Source: Patellaria atrata CBS 101060 | Taxonomy: Eukaryota > Ascomycota > Dothideomycetes > Patellariales > Patellariaceae | NCBI GenBank assembly: GCA_010093705.1 | Contig: MU006109.1 | Coordinates: forward strand, 307,012 to 371,011 | Reading direction: 5' to 3' | Length of the DNA stretch: 64,000 bases | Shown: one piece after another, positions 20,704 to 32,514 of the stretch | Layout: each line of letters opens with the position of its first letter | How positions within the stretch are numbered: position 1 is the first letter of the stretch | Position numbers and translations under genes: made by a program | The notes under the pieces: generated by a model | What the model was told of the DNA's origin: nothing | Seen by the model: only the letters and a program-made list of their open reading frames with translations | Databases searched by the model: none

Positions 20704-22454
20704 ATGGATTCCCTTAACGGCACCACCCCCGAGACCCGACCTGCAAAACGACGCGACCTGCCACTTAACCTCATCGTCCTCATCATCTCTTACGTATGCT
20801 GGATTCCCTTCACCCACATAGGAAATTACCTGCTAAATCTCAATATAGCTCGATGATGTCGCCGATATTGCTCGCATCACGCGAACCTCGCGTCTCTTCT
20901 ATTACATGACCTTACCCCGACTGTACGAAAAAGTTACTCTACGCTCCTACCACGAGATACGATATAATAATGGGAGACCTGAGGGTTATGGCGGTGGCAG
21001 TCCTTTCTCAATGGGACTGGCTGGCCTCATCACGAAAAACTTTGCGGGCTATGTCCGGGAGTGGACGTTAGAGGGACAATGGAAAGAGAGTGACCTAGAT
21101 GACTTCTCCAAGGGTAGAGTACCGGATAATTCAATGATGTTGAACATATCCGTACGCGCTGCTATGGACAAGATGACCAAGTTAGAATCATTCAGGTACG
21201 GAATCTCCATGCTGGTATAAATTCCGGGATATCTAACATTCGAACAGCTGGAAGTTGGATACAAAACCTCTTCATCCTATCTATCAAGGACTACTCCTTC
21301 GTCCTAGTCTCACATCCTTGACACTTAGATTTCCGAATACCAGAACACCAAGACCTACCGTTCTTATACCCCCTATGGTCAACTTACGCACATTTAAGGC
21401 TCTTAGCATAGATCCTCTATGCCATCCTGACGATTTTTCATTGCTTCTTCTTGAATGCAAGAAGTTAGAACATCTCTTATTACACTTTAGTCCACGGATG
21501 AGAGATATGGGTGAACCCAGTACTTCTCTCGACGCCTATTTCGGTCGGTGCAGGGCTGCAAGGCATGTTTTACGCCTCAAGTCCATGGAGCTTTACAATC
21601 TGTATGCGCGACACGACCACGAAATGGAACATATCATATCCATACGCGATATGGAGAAGCTTTCGTTCGTAAACTGTATTAGCAATAATGACCCGATGAC
21701 GGTATTCATAGATAACACCTGGTCTAAACAAGTGGATCTTAAAATGATCCCAAGCAATTGCAAAACTATGATAGCTGGACCACCAGATAAGACTCACGCT
21801 GCTATGCTCGCCTTGTTTAGTGGCCTAGAGAAACTTTATGTATTCACACCGAGACGTAAAATACACTCAAGAGCGACTTCATCGACTGACACTCCAATCG
21901 GCGCATCTCCATTAACTCCAACGCCCCCGACAAGTACGACTTCTCGGGAAGAGGATGTGTCTGTCGCATCGGATTATATTGCGGCAATAACCGTCCATCA
22001 CGGGAAAACTCTGCGACACCTGATGCTTCCCGATCATTGGGGATTCGGCGTTGAGGTGCTTACTCGACTGTTCGAGAGCTGTCCGAATTTAGAGCAGTTA
22101 GCGATGGGTCTTGACGGTAGTGACGTGATGCTCATGCGCCCCTTCATGAAACTTGTTCCTCGACTATTCGCACTTCGAATCCTCATAGAACCGGGCACAT
22201 CATTGTTCGATCAATTTCAAGCTACCGAGATGGGGATGCAGGAAAAGTTGATAGCAGCTGGATTCAGTATGCCCGAGTATCATAGCATCAGATGGCTAGG
22301 GATAGGAACCTACGTCTTCGAACTCAGCCGTGCCGTCAAGACCGATGGTAAAAACCATCATAAAGGCGTCGTTTGGCATAGAGAGTGTCGAAAAGTGTCT
22401 AAGAATGATGTAAAACACTTGGAAATCTGGAATGCTGATTGCTGGGATTTTTGA
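20704..22454 (+). CDS. F-box protein
   Basis: Three exons (20704-20793, 20849-21195, 21248-22454) give 547 residues; introns of 55 and 52 bp (GTATGC...ATATAG with CTAAAT branch; GTACGG...GAACAG). The N-terminal F-box reads RRDLPLNLIVLIISY/LDDVA then DIARITRTSRLFYYMTLPRL, split by intron 1. The remainder alternates leucine-rich strand/helix units (LTSLTLRFPNTR, LEHLLLHFSP, LYVFTPRRK, LRHLMLPDHWGF, LEQLAMGLDG), typical of fungal F-box/LRR-like proteins that present substrates to SCF ubiquitin ligases. A low-complexity Thr/Pro loop lies at about residues 360-380. The substrate is unknown. Confidence 0.8.
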
Positions 22455-22853
22455 AGAGAAAGCATAGGAATGAAGTCGAATCTCCGCTCGCCTACCTTAT
22501 TTACTTACAGTATCACTGATACTCGAGTCTTGGTTACTTACCTAAAGTCAGGACGTATTGAGAACGACATGAGCGTCATGACCGTAGTATCAACCAATCA
22601 AGGAGCTCACACTACCTTTTGGTATGACGGTTCACAGAACAACATGCCAAGCAAGGTTTCGCGAGCTTTGGGAATCCCTCGGACCTCCATACTTCTACTT
22701 CACCTTAACTTTCGGAACTTGACAGATATTTGTATCGATCCGAGCCTTATGAGTTTCTGGTATTCGCCTTATTGCCATTGTAAATTGGTATTTATACTTC
22801 CATTCCAGCTTGTACTTGACAGTACAGGCAAATTCGCAGCTTCCATTATCTAC
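22455..22853. other. Intergenic upstream of the GH127-type gene
   Basis: About 400 bp. The reading frame of the next gene happens to stay open back to 22470, but the residues there are not family-like, and the membrane anchor begins at the ATG at 22854. Confidence 0.45.
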
Positions 22854-25141
22854 ATGGCTTTGAAAAGGAAGTTACAACAATGGTCCACGGTAGGACTATT
22901 GTTACTCCTCACAGGTGGCTCTTGGCTATATGTTTGCCATATTGACCGGAACCTCTTTTTAAGTCCACTGGACAGCTTCGGAACTGAGGCATCATTAACC
23001 ATGAAGCTGTCAAACGCAGTTCAGCAGGCCAGCGCATTCTTAAATCCATTACCTTCATCGCCTAACTGTAAGAATCCAGCCTCTTGAGAACGAGTAACAG
23101 GAACCTGCTAATAGTATCCAGTGGTTCCGCTCGTTTTTGAACCTTTGCCCCTCGGATCTATCAAGCCTCTCGGATGGCTTGAGAACGAGATGCAGCTAAT
23201 GGCTCACGGTTTAGCCGGGCAGGAGTTCGAATTCTATCCTTACGTTTACGACAGCCCTTGGTTAGGAGGTGGAAGCGAATATAGCGTCTTGAACGAAGGA
23301 TTGCCTTATTGGTTCAACGGCATTGTTCCTCTTGCCTACGGCCTTGATGACGACCGTCTTAAACAACAAGTCCATGATGCCGTTACTCATGTACTCGAAC
23401 ATCAGTGGGAAGATGGCTGGCTAGGCCCTGAAAGTGTTGATTATCGAAACCTTTGGGCTCGGTTCCCCATAATGTTAGGTTTCATGCAATTGTACGAAGC
23501 AGATCTAAGATACTCTGAGCTGCTACTTCCAGCCATGTACAAATTTATTGATCTTATGCACTCGATGCTTGCGGATGACCTCAGCGGCTACGTACCGCAT
23601 GAAGGGGAATTCTTTCAGGAGGCGACCAGGTGGGGGAGGGCAAGGGCACATGATATGATGATCGTCCTACAGTGGCTCTATGAGAAACATCCACCAGCAA
23701 ACTCGAAAAAACTGCTGGAAAGTATGCGCTACCTACTTGAGGGAGCATTAGATTGGTCGTATTGGTTCTCGGAAGGCGTTTTCATCAAGGATGACTTGTT
23801 TAACGTACCTGGTCAAGACGAAGCCAACGAAATGTATCCTTTTGAGCATGGTGTCAACCTTGGGCAAGGTCTCAAAGCTGGTGCGGTAATACGGAGATTT
23901 ACTTACAACAATTCTCTGTTGGATATCACTCGACAAGGAGTCAATTGGACTTTCGAATATCATGGTGCCGCATCCGGAACTATTTTAGCAGATGAGAGAA
24001 TCAACGGCCTTGCACCATACTATGGGTAAGTTAACTCAGTACTATTCCTTAACGTTGCTTACTGTATAGGTCCGAATTGTGCACCGTAGTTGAAACGATG
24101 TATTCCCTCAGCTATCTCTACCAGGCTTTCGGCGACAATTCTTTCGCGGATAGATGCGAACTTGCAGCATTTAATGCATTGCCGGTGCAGGTGACATCTG
24201 ACTGGTGGGCACGACAATATTTAACGCAACCTAATCAACCTTATTCGACGAGACTTGATCCTAATCCTTTCTTCAACAGCAGAGAATGGGCGCAGACTTA
24301 CACTCTCGAGGGAAATTACCCTTGTTGTACTGTTAATTTTCCCCAGGGATTTCCCAAATTTCTCTCCAATTCCTTCGTCAAGGTTGGAGACGATGGACTA
24401 GCACATGTACTCCTAAGCCCAGCATCGGTCATGACAACAATCAAAGGGGCCGATGTGATTGTGGACTGCGAGACTAGATATCCTTTTGACAATTCTTTGG
24501 AGTACACCATCGATTCAGACATTGACTTCAGGTTCCATATTCGGGTTCCGTCATGGGCGAATGCAGAGTACTCTTCCGTTAACGTATCCCGTCCAGCGGA
24601 CCTTTTTCCCGATTCCCACACCGGTCTTCATTGGATTGATATCAAAGCTGGTAGAACATATGTATCGTACATGCTGGATCATAGCATTGTGATTGAGCAT
24701 CGAATGAATGACACCGTTGCCGTCCACAATGGAGCAGTATTGTATGCATTAGAAATAAAACAGAGAAGTTACGCATCGGCCCCCAAAAGTTTCACTGGTG
24801 ATCCACTGACGAAGGAAATGCCACGCGAGGTTAAAGACTGGATTCTCACCAATGCTTCGGCGTGGAATGTCGCTATCGATGTCTCCACGTTGGAATTTCA
24901 CTCATCTTATAAACCGTTGCGCAAGCCGACATTCTCCCCTGGTGGCCCTCTCGTCTGGATCTCGGCTAAGGCCTGTCACATCGAATGGGGTCTGTTCAGG
25001 AATTCTCCGGACATTCCGCCTCCAAAAGAGCAAAGAAAGTGCCTTGGGGAGCTGTTTGAAGCGCAGCTGGTTCCGTATGGTTCTGCAAAACTACACATGG
25101 TCGATTTACCGACAATCGACCTCTCATCTTATCCTAGATAA
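22854..25141 (+). CDS. GH127-type beta-L-arabinofuranosidase-like protein, membrane-anchored
   Basis: Three exons (22854-23067, 23122-24025, 24070-25141; introns 54 and 44 bp) give 729 residues. Residues ~10-30 (STVGLLLLLTGGSWLYVCHI) form a signal anchor. The (alpha/alpha) barrel follows: PLGSIKPLGWLENEMQLMAH, SEYSVLNEGLPYWFNG, HQWEDGWLGPES. The family's catalytic zinc site is conserved: E375-x-C377 in GSELCTVVE and the Cys pair C458-C459 in GNYPCCTVN, plus an upstream DE (362-363) where the acid/base Glu is expected. In characterised GH127 enzymes one of the paired Cys is the nucleophile. The known activity is release of L-arabinofuranose from glycans; fungal members are mostly uncharacterised, so the substrate is inferred. 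Confidence 0.83.
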
Positions 25142-25844
25142 CCTAAACTAATCTTACTATTTTCATTCCGAAATATCTTCGCGTTGATTGATGAGATATG
25201 CGCACACAACGAACATTATTCTCTAACTTACTACAGCAGGGAGTGACACAGCGTATCCTTACAAATTTTGTTGGATATTGGGTACTGCAGGCCCCTTGTA
25301 ATACTTGAACATGTGTTACCACTTGCCGATTTTCCGTGAATCTCCTCAATTTCTATATACAACAGGAGCTAGGGAAGTACAGGCATGACTTTTATGCATC
25401 TCAGTTCGTTGCCTAAGGCCCAAAAGATGCACATTCCCTCGTTTGCGCCATTGCCAAGATATCCGCCAAGACAGGACGTTGAGATTAGATGCAACTAATA
25501 CTGGCGATGACGCGGCCCGGCTAGAAGAGTAAGGAGCCTCTCTGTATTCATATACATCTTAGTAACGCTAGGTACGTACCTTTGTTACTGTAGAACTTTC
25601 TTCAGCTGGACATGGGTCATCTTTAATGTAGCCAAGCGTCCTATGGCTGTACCCTGTGGCTAGATTTTGGTATCGTGATATTGAGGTCGTAAGTTTCAAG
25701 CATCATCGGGCGTTTGCTGTACAGCTTTCCTGAGTTCTAACATCACCTGGTATATAAAGAGAAGGACACGTATCCATCTAGCTTCTTCCAATCCGTACCA
25801 TCCCATTTACATTCTCATTCCCAGAAGATAAAGCTTTCGGTAAG
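25142..25844. other. Intergenic, promoter side of the WW-domain gene
   Basis: About 700 bp with no gene. The sequence near 25750 (TATATAAAG) is a TATA-like element about 95 bp upstream of the next ATG. Confidence 0.45.
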
Positions 25845-27098
25845 ATGTCGTTCTTCAAGAAGCTTACGAAAGAGTTCGACGAGCTCAAGGCCTCGTTCGG
25901 TGACGATAAAGAAAAGGAAAAGACAGAAGAGAAAAAGGAAGAGAAGAAGGAGGAGAAGCATGGGGATAAACCTTTAGGTAAATAGCACCGTTCCCCCATC
26001 TCACTTCTTGACACTACCCCGTTCTATCCGGTCCCATGGTCTTACTACACGTACCTATCTAACTAATCCACTTCCAAAGGCTACGAGTCCCACGATCGTG
26101 GCTTTGATTCGTCTTACGGTGCGCCCTCGCACTCTACATACCCCGATCCGTCTCATGGGGCTCCTCCCTCACACTCTCCCTACCCAGACCAATCCGGGTA
26201 CCAGCCATCACAGTATCAATCTGGATATCAACCGCCTCAGCATCAATCCGGATACCCGCCATCACAGCATGACTCTGGGTATCAACCATTGCAGCATCAG
26301 TTCTCCCCTCCCCCGGTAGCTTCACCACCTTCTGCTCCACCACCACCTCTTCCATTAGGATGGACCTGCCAGTGGGATTCCAATAACAAGCGTGCCTTTT
26401 ACATCGAGCAAGCAACCGGCCGTACGCAGTGGGAGTTCCCAGGTCACAATCCCGGCAGCTATGATCCGCACGGCGCCCCCGGCCACGAGAGCTCAAGAGG
26501 ACATTCAGACTCGTATTACGGAGCCTACGGCGGTGCGATGCCAAGCGTGCCTCACCAAAGCGGTCACGGCGCCCATCAAGAGTCCTATTACGGCGGCCAT
26601 GACGCACACGGTGGAGGTAGTCACGGGTACGATGCCCATGGTTCTGGCCACGGAGATGGACATGGAGATAAGAAAGATAAGGACAAGAAAGGTAGCGATA
26701 ACACGAAATTGTTCGCTGCTGCTGGAGCTGGTGTCGTCGGTGGTGCTTTGATCGGGGCTGCAATTGGTGAGTGTCTTCCATTTCCTGTATCGTACCTACC
26801 CTTTTCTATCGTCTTCTCGATGGAGATGGGTCGGTTGTGCTGACAAGTCTCCTCAGCTCATGATTCCGATGACGACGAAACCCACAATCACTACTACGCT
26901 GCCCCGCCGCCTGCTGCTGCTCCCGTTGCAGATCCGATGTATCAGCAACCCGTTGCGCCACCGCCGGCTGAGTATCCGGACGAGACGGGCTCGATGAGTA
27001 GTAGTGACCGTGAAAGCTTGGAGGAAGCGAGGGAGGAGCTTGAAGAGGCACAGGAGGAGTATCAGGAGGAGTTGGAGGAGGCTAATGATTCAGACTAG
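25845..27098 (+). CDS. WW-domain protein with glycine-zipper segment
   Basis: Three exons (25845-25977, 26080-26766, 26857-27098; introns 102 and 90 bp) give 353 residues. Order of parts: charged helix (MSFFKKLTKEFDELKASFGD then a KEEKKEEK run); a Ser/Gln/Tyr-rich region with repeated SGYQPxQ units; a Pro tract; one WW domain, PLGWTCQWDSNNKRAFYIEQ then ATGRTQWEFP, with both Trp and the Pro; a Gly/His-rich low-complexity region; a glycine zipper LFAAAGAGVVGGALIGAAIG; and an acidic Glu-rich tail. WW domains bind Pro-rich ligands. Glycine zippers promote helix packing or membrane insertion. Similar WW/glycine-zipper proteins occur across filamentous fungi without assigned function. Confidence 0.78.
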
Positions 27099-27362
27099 GA
27101 CTTCTCGGTGTAGGACTCCCCGCGGCCACTTCTTCATCGGAAGAAATGATTATGAGAGGAGTGTGAAAGGGAAGTACCTCAAGGCATGAAGTTATGATGT
27201 AGTTTTATCACGAATCTCACACTCGAATCATCATACTGTGGTATCGTGAGGTTTCAAATGACGAAGTTGTTGATCAAGGAATTATTCCGGCTCTGTCTTG
27301 TTACTCTATTCTACCCTATCGCTCTCCCTGCTCCCCTTCCTCCACTCATTTTCTCCTTCCCT

Positions 27363-27889
27363 TTATGACGTCGAAACTTGCACTTTGTTCGGATCTAAAA
27401 GGAGTGGAGTATTAGCACACCAGACAAACAATACGAAAGAGAAAAAACATACAGAAAGCGACATAACCCTTGATATTGCTTGCCGCCTCGCTCGGGTTAT
27501 CGTAATGCCACGCCGCGTCCTTGAGCGTCTTGCCGTCCACGCTGATGGTATAGTAGTTCGCGGACCCCTTCCACGGACACCGGGTTGTGGTTGAGGTGGA
27601 GGTGTAGTAGGTCTGTTTCAGGGAGGACGGGGGGAACTGGGGCTTGTCAGCTTTCTCTTTTAGATACTGGGGTGGGCATGGGGATATTGGAGAAATTAGG
27701 GATATTGGGGGTATGAGTTGAAGGGGGGGATCTGGGACATACATAAACATTCCCCTCCACAACTTCGAAAGCGTCAGTCTCGGCGACGACGACGCCGTTT
27801 ACCTTTGCGACTGCATGGGTCATGGCTGCGGTTGGGGCCTTGGAGATGCTGAAGAGGGATTGCAGGCCGAGGGCTTGGATGAGGCGCAT
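27363..27889 (-). CDS. DUF427-domain protein
   Basis: Three exons (27743-27889, 27453-27636, 27363-27394) give 120 residues. Introns of 106 and 58 bp have GTATGT donors and CCCCAG and TTTTAG acceptors, the second with branch GCTAAT. DUF427 motifs: VAKVNGVVVAETDAFEVVEG, VYFPPSSLKQTYYTSTSTTT, RCPWKGSANYYTISVDGK and AAWHYDNPSEAASNIKGYVA; the short last exon supplies FYPNKVQVSTS. This small beta-barrel domain is widespread in bacteria and fungi; function unknown. The gene is convergent with the WW-domain gene, 265 bp apart. Confidence 0.83.
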
Positions 27890-28868
27890 TTATCTCGTAC
27901 GGGATGGTACGAGATGGTAAGTATGGTATGTTGGAGGGTGGTATTTGGGGGAAGATGGGAGAGGGTGAGGTGGGTTTTATGTGGGAGGCACAGCTGGAGC
28001 TATAAAGGGGAAGCTGGGACTTCCGTACGTCCCCGCTATCCGCGCCTCGACCGTGGGATTTGGCCCGTAGGGATATTTAACATGTCGTGCTACATGTGAG
28101 ATTATGGGGAGATGCTGGGGAGGGGTGTAGGGGGGGGGTGAGAGTTTCGTCATTTTGTAGGGACTGGGTGGCTCCGGGCGTGTAGTTCTACTGTACTGTA
28201 CTGTACTCTACTGTACTGTACTATACTATACTTGAGGAGCACGCCTTTGATGCGCACCTGTCTATTATCTTCCGTCGAAAGGAGGAATATGTATAGCGGA
28301 ATAAATGGCCTACATCTGCATCGTGTATACCAGTATTGCGGGCCTTGAGTTGCTAAGTCATATCTCTCCGATGACGCTTCGGTTTGTCTTCTCGTCTCAC
28401 AGTATGACGATCCAGATCAGGCACAGAAGACGTGGCTCGGGGCTGATACTCGTACTCCTGGGCTGGAACTAGGTTTGTGTCTTGTATCATATAAACCTAC
28501 TTGACGAACCTTCTTCATCATCTTCTACTCACTTTTGATAGTATAAAGTAGAAATACTACTAGCTATCCAGTCCTTTTGGAACTAACACTCCCCAAATAT
28601 GGAGTCAAGCTTATCGATAAACCCCACGAAACCCCGCCAGTTCAGACGACAACGGAGCGGAATCCCTCCGCTCCAACATCAGCCCTTCGTTTATTCTTTA
28701 GACGAGAAGATGGACACATCTACGCCTTCAGAATGACATCTAGGGCGTAGAATGTCTATAATTCCGTTTTAGATTGTATATAGCTTTCCTATTCTCTCGT
28801 TTACCCCCTCTCTTTTCTTCAACTCCACCTTTAGATTCCCAATTGAACCTGTTATCCAAATTTCACAA
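27890..28868. other. Intergenic between divergent DUF427 and decarboxylase genes
   Basis: About 1 kb holding two divergent promoters, a G-rich tract near 28119-28139 and the pentanucleotide repeat at 28187-28231. No gene seen. Confidence 0.5.
28187..28231. repeat. Pentanucleotide microsatellite (TGTAC)n
   Basis: Nine consecutive pentamers on the plus strand: TCTAC, TGTAC x3, TCTAC, TGTAC x2, TATAC x2. Variant units are single-base changes of TGTAC, so the array is slightly degenerate. Confidence 0.85.
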
Positions 28869-30598
28869 ATGGATGAAGATCAATTCCGTAAAGCAGCGCA
28901 CAGCGCAATTGAAGAGAGTAAAGCACTCATTCCTCCCCATCCCTCTCCCTGGCTAACCCCTCCCAGTAATATCCTACCGGCGCTCCCTGCCCTCCCGGCG
29001 CGTCCTCTCCACCGTCCAACCCGGCTACCTCGCCCCCCAGCTCCCCCCCAGCATCCCCACCGAGCCCGAACCATGGGACGCGATCCAGCCCGACATCGAC
29101 AAGCTCATAGTGCCGGGTCTGACGCACTGGGCCTCGCCTAACTTCATGGCTTTCTTCCCCGCTCACAGCACGTACGCCTCCATGCTGGGCGAACTCTACA
29201 GCGCCGCGTTCTCCGCGCCGGCTTTCAACTGGCTCTGCTCACCGGCCATCACCGAGCTGGAGACTGTGGTGCTGGATTGGGTCGCCAAGGCCATGGCGCT
29301 GCCGGAGAGCTTTTGGAGTAAGGGCGAGGGTGGGGGTGTGGTGCAGGGGAGTGCGTCTGAGGCTGTTGTTACGGTCATGGTGGCGGCGCGTGAGCGCATG
29401 ATAAACCGTTTGACGGAGGGTCTGGAGGGGAAGGAGAAAGAGGCGAAAGTGGCGGAAGTTAGGGGGAGGCTGGTTGCGCTGGGGAGCGAGCACTCCCATA
29501 GCGCGACGCATAAGGGCGCTATAATCGCGGGAACCCATTTTAGAATCATCCCTGCTTCGAAGGAAACTGGGTTTGCGATGACGGGAGAGGCGGTGGAGAG
29601 GGTGATAAAAGAATGTGAAAAAGACGGGTTGATCCCGTATTACTTGACCGCCACGCTGGGGACGACGAGTACGTGCGCGGTCGACGATTTTGAGGGCATC
29701 AAAGAGACGCTGAGGAGGTGTGGGAAAGATGCCTGGGTTCATGTGGACGCGGCCTATGCGGGTGCGGCGCTCGTATGTGAAGAGTATCAACATCTGTCAA
29801 AACAGTTGGAGGGAATGGATAGCTTTGATTTCAACATGCATAAGTGGTTACTTACGAATTTCGACGCAAGGTATGATTCTCGTACAACCCTCTTCAACTT
29901 CAACTTCTACACCCCTTGAAGATATATGCTGACTGTTAGGTTATGACAGCTGCCTCTACGTCCGCCACCGCACCTCCCTCACCTCCGTTCTCTCCATCAC
30001 GCCCCCCTTCCTCCGCAACCAGTTCTCCGACCACGGCCTCGTGACCGACTACCGCGACTGGCAGATCCCGCTCGGCCGCCGCTTCCGCGCCATCAAGATC
30101 TGGTTCGTGCTCCGCGCGTACGGGCTCTCCGGCCTCCAATCCCACATCAGGCGCACCGTCAAGTTGGGCCAGTACTTCCACTCCCTGGTTCAATCGCGCG
30201 CAGATCTCTTCGGCGTCGTCTCGGGCCCGCAGTTCGCGCTCACCGTCGTCACGATCAAGCCCCTCCCACCGACAGCCAGGGCCGTGTCGCCAGAGGACGG
30301 GACTAAGGCTAGCGAACCGGACCCCAGACATGAAGCATACCTTAGTGACTTCACGCCGGATGCAGAGGCGCATGCGTTACAGGTCCAGAACGAGCTCACA
30401 AGGAAGGTGTACGAGACCGTTAATAAGAGGGGAGAGGTCTATTTGACAAATACGGTCGTAGGCGGAGTTTACGCGATCAGAGTCGTTGGTGCAAATCCGA
30501 CCACCCAGGAGGAGCATTTGAGGAGGTGCTGGGAGGTGCTCGTTGAGGTGGGGGACGAGGTCAGAGGAGAGATGCCCCCGGGGGGGGGGGCGCGGTGA
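28869..30598 (+). CDS. Aromatic-L-amino-acid decarboxylase (PLP group II)
   Basis: Three exons (28869-28917, 28967-29870, 29950-30598; introns 49 and 79 bp) give 533 residues. Landmarks: VLSTVQPGYLAPQLP, the HWASPNFMAFFPAHSTYASM motif, SPAITELETVVLDWVAKAM, GGGVVQGSASEAVVTVMVAA (phosphate-binding), SEHSHSATHKGA (His stacking on the PLP ring), ATLGTTSTCAVDD, WVHVDAAYAGAAL (Asp salt-bridged to the pyridine N), and FNMHKWLLTNFDA/SCLYVR (Lys309 forms the Schiff base). The C-terminal domain has the usual DYRDWQIPLGRRFRAIKIWF. It should decarboxylate tryptophan, tyrosine or phenylalanine to the amine; the exact substrate is not readable. No biosynthetic cluster surrounds it. Confidence 0.88.
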
Positions 30599-30689
30599 AT
30601 AGGGGAACCGGTTAGGTGGAGTAGATGTATGTCAGATTTTGCAGGGAGGAAGGAATGTCTAGGCTAGACCTGATAGAGGTGTTTGCAGA
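30599..30689. other. 3' flank of the decarboxylase gene
   Basis: Short transition into the satellite field; nothing distinct. Confidence 0.4.
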
Positions 30690-31760
30690 GAATGGCTTCG
30701 TCGAACGTCTAACGCGTTGCCCCGGACAACCACATACACGCGTGAGATAATAATGACTTCGAGCTCCTGAGACCGATCTAATCTGTACTATTAGTAACGG
30801 GACAATAAGGATATTACTTATTTACTCTCTAGCCCTATCCCGATATACCCGTCATCCATTTGTCAACCATCTACCTTATCGCGTCGCCTGCGCAACCCCT
30901 ATGCCCTACGCCTTATCCCCTATTACCCTTTCTTAAGGCTCAAGCAAAATTTTAGTCATTACTTAACAAGTTACTCTAGAAGTGATTTAACAAATATCTA
31001 ACACTTCCGCGAAAAATGTTGATGATCCATGTGCGATAGGACTTGGGGGAAGTTTGATTTTCTTTTTTTTTTTTTATTTATTTTTTTTTCTTTCTCTTTT
31101 CGAACGTCTATCGCGTTGCGAGGGCCACGACGCACTCGTGCAGGAGTCGGGGATATCGTGACTTTCTATACAATGAACGTAACTTCCGCCCCGGTCATAG
31201 AAGAGAGACCGAACCTCTAGACTAGTCCCGATCTAGCCATCCTCCTACCTTTCATCGAAACTCTCTAACTGTTACCAGGGCAACCACACTCTTCACGCGT
31301 TTAGAGGCGTGACTTCAGTTCCCACCCATTAGAATAAAAACACTATTCCCCGTGACCGTCTCTTTAACGTAGCCTGGTAGGCTAATAAGGTGATTATCCT
31401 GCCCTTCTTTGTCGAACGTCTCTCCACGTTACCACGGCAACCGCGCGCGTCAGGAGACCGTGACTTTTATTTTTTATTCGAGAACGATTCCTCTTGTCTC
31501 TGTGACGAAAGAGCAGCCGCCTTTTGATCTGGCCTAATCCAGCTATCCTTCTACTTTCCGTCGGACATCTATCGCGTCGCTAGGGCAACCACATCACGTG
31601 GGGATATCATGACTTTAGGTTCCTAGCATGGGATTTGCTGATTAAATAGGAATACCCATTGCTCATTTTGCTTACCACTAACCCGATCTAGCTTCTACCG
31701 CGATGTCCCATCGAATATGTACGGTTACGGGGGGAACCTGGTTCTACATTTACTGAGTAC
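30690..31760 (+). repeat. Degenerate ~150-bp satellite array (field 1)
   Basis: A conserved core TCGAACGTCTATCGCGTTGC, followed by (A)GGGCAACCACA and a little later (C)GTGACTT, recurs in direct orientation. Core starts lie at 30701, ~30863, 31100, 31254 (ATCGAAACTCTCT), 31412, 31561 (TCGGACATCT) and 31711 (TCGAATATGT). The last five are spaced 154, 158, 149 and 150 bp, so this is a tandem array. Unit ends share a CCGATCTAGC(CAT)CC / CTTCTAC motif. Copies are strongly diverged and no coding frame is shared. Confidence 0.72.
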
Positions 31761-31916
31761 TTGGCTAGGCACAGTCAGTGCTATCGTGTCCCGTTGAAAG
31801 TGTAGGTTTTCACCCTTATTATCTCTTTTCTCGTTTATGGTGGAGGATATTAAGGACTCCTGTTGCGGGGATTAGGGTTGACACGACGGATGGACGCGTG
31901 ATGGGAGCTTAAGTGC

Positions 31917-32360
31917 CTGGAATTCTAGTTTTTAGCCTGGACGTTCGATGGACTTAGGATATACTTCCTGTTCCGGGATATAAACACTATTACATGCAGG
32001 TAACCTACAGCTGACGAATCCGGTAATTTAGTAACCTGGTGAATGAGGTATACGCGTGACATAGAGCCCTAGCACAAATTTCAGTTTTCGCACAAGACGT
32101 TCGTCGAACTCAAGAAAGTTTCTTGTTTCGGGATAGCAGCACTGGATGACGGATCCGGTAATATCCTAACCCGGTGAATAAGGTATACGGATGATAACTG
32201 ACCTCTTCGAGCCCCTTGCGGCTGGCATCAACGTACTGTATCAGTTCCCGCCAAAGATAACAAAAGTTCACCCTATCACACTTTCCGCAATGGGAGCGCA
32301 AACACGTTCTGACGCGCTGGAATCCAGTGTTCACTTTCGCGTCCAGACGTTCGACGAAAC
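31917..32360 (+). repeat. Second satellite-like array of ~155-bp units (field 2)
   Basis: Two clear consecutive units: GACGTTCGATGGACT near 31941 and GACGTTCGTCGAACT near 32096. Each is followed at the same offset by a TTCCGGGATA / TTTCGGGATA block and by (A)TCCGGTAAT...CCGGTGAAT(A/G)AGGTATAC. A third core, GACGTTCGACGAAACTTGG, starts near 32346. The period is ~155 bp, close to field 1, and the TTCGTCGAAC core is shared, so the two fields are probably branches of one repeat family. Confidence 0.65.
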
Positions 32361-32514
32361 TTGGATCTCGTGTTTTCCCTATTTGAGGTTATTGCATGAT
32401 TTGTGCTTCTTTGCTACGAGGAATATCCAAAAAGACCACCTAAACGCCGCTATCCATCCTATAATTCATCACACCCGCACCCGATTTCGACACCAGCGTA
32501 CACTCATCCCCTTC

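Noticed and set aside
26134-26781. 215-codon minus-strand frame opposite the WW-domain exon
   Set aside because: His/Arg-rich antisense of the low-complexity Gly/His region; no splice or family support.
29239-29793. 184-codon antisense frame in the decarboxylase gene
   Set aside because: Arg/His-rich shadow of the real coding strand, which carries all PLP motifs.
28869-30598. Secondary-metabolite cluster around the decarboxylase
   Set aside because: Neighbours are WW, DUF427 and a repeat field; no synthase, P450, transporter or regulator is present.
30690-32360. CRISPR-like array
   Set aside because: Repeats are ~150 bp, diverged and contiguous with no short constant repeat/variable spacer pattern; the host is a fungus.
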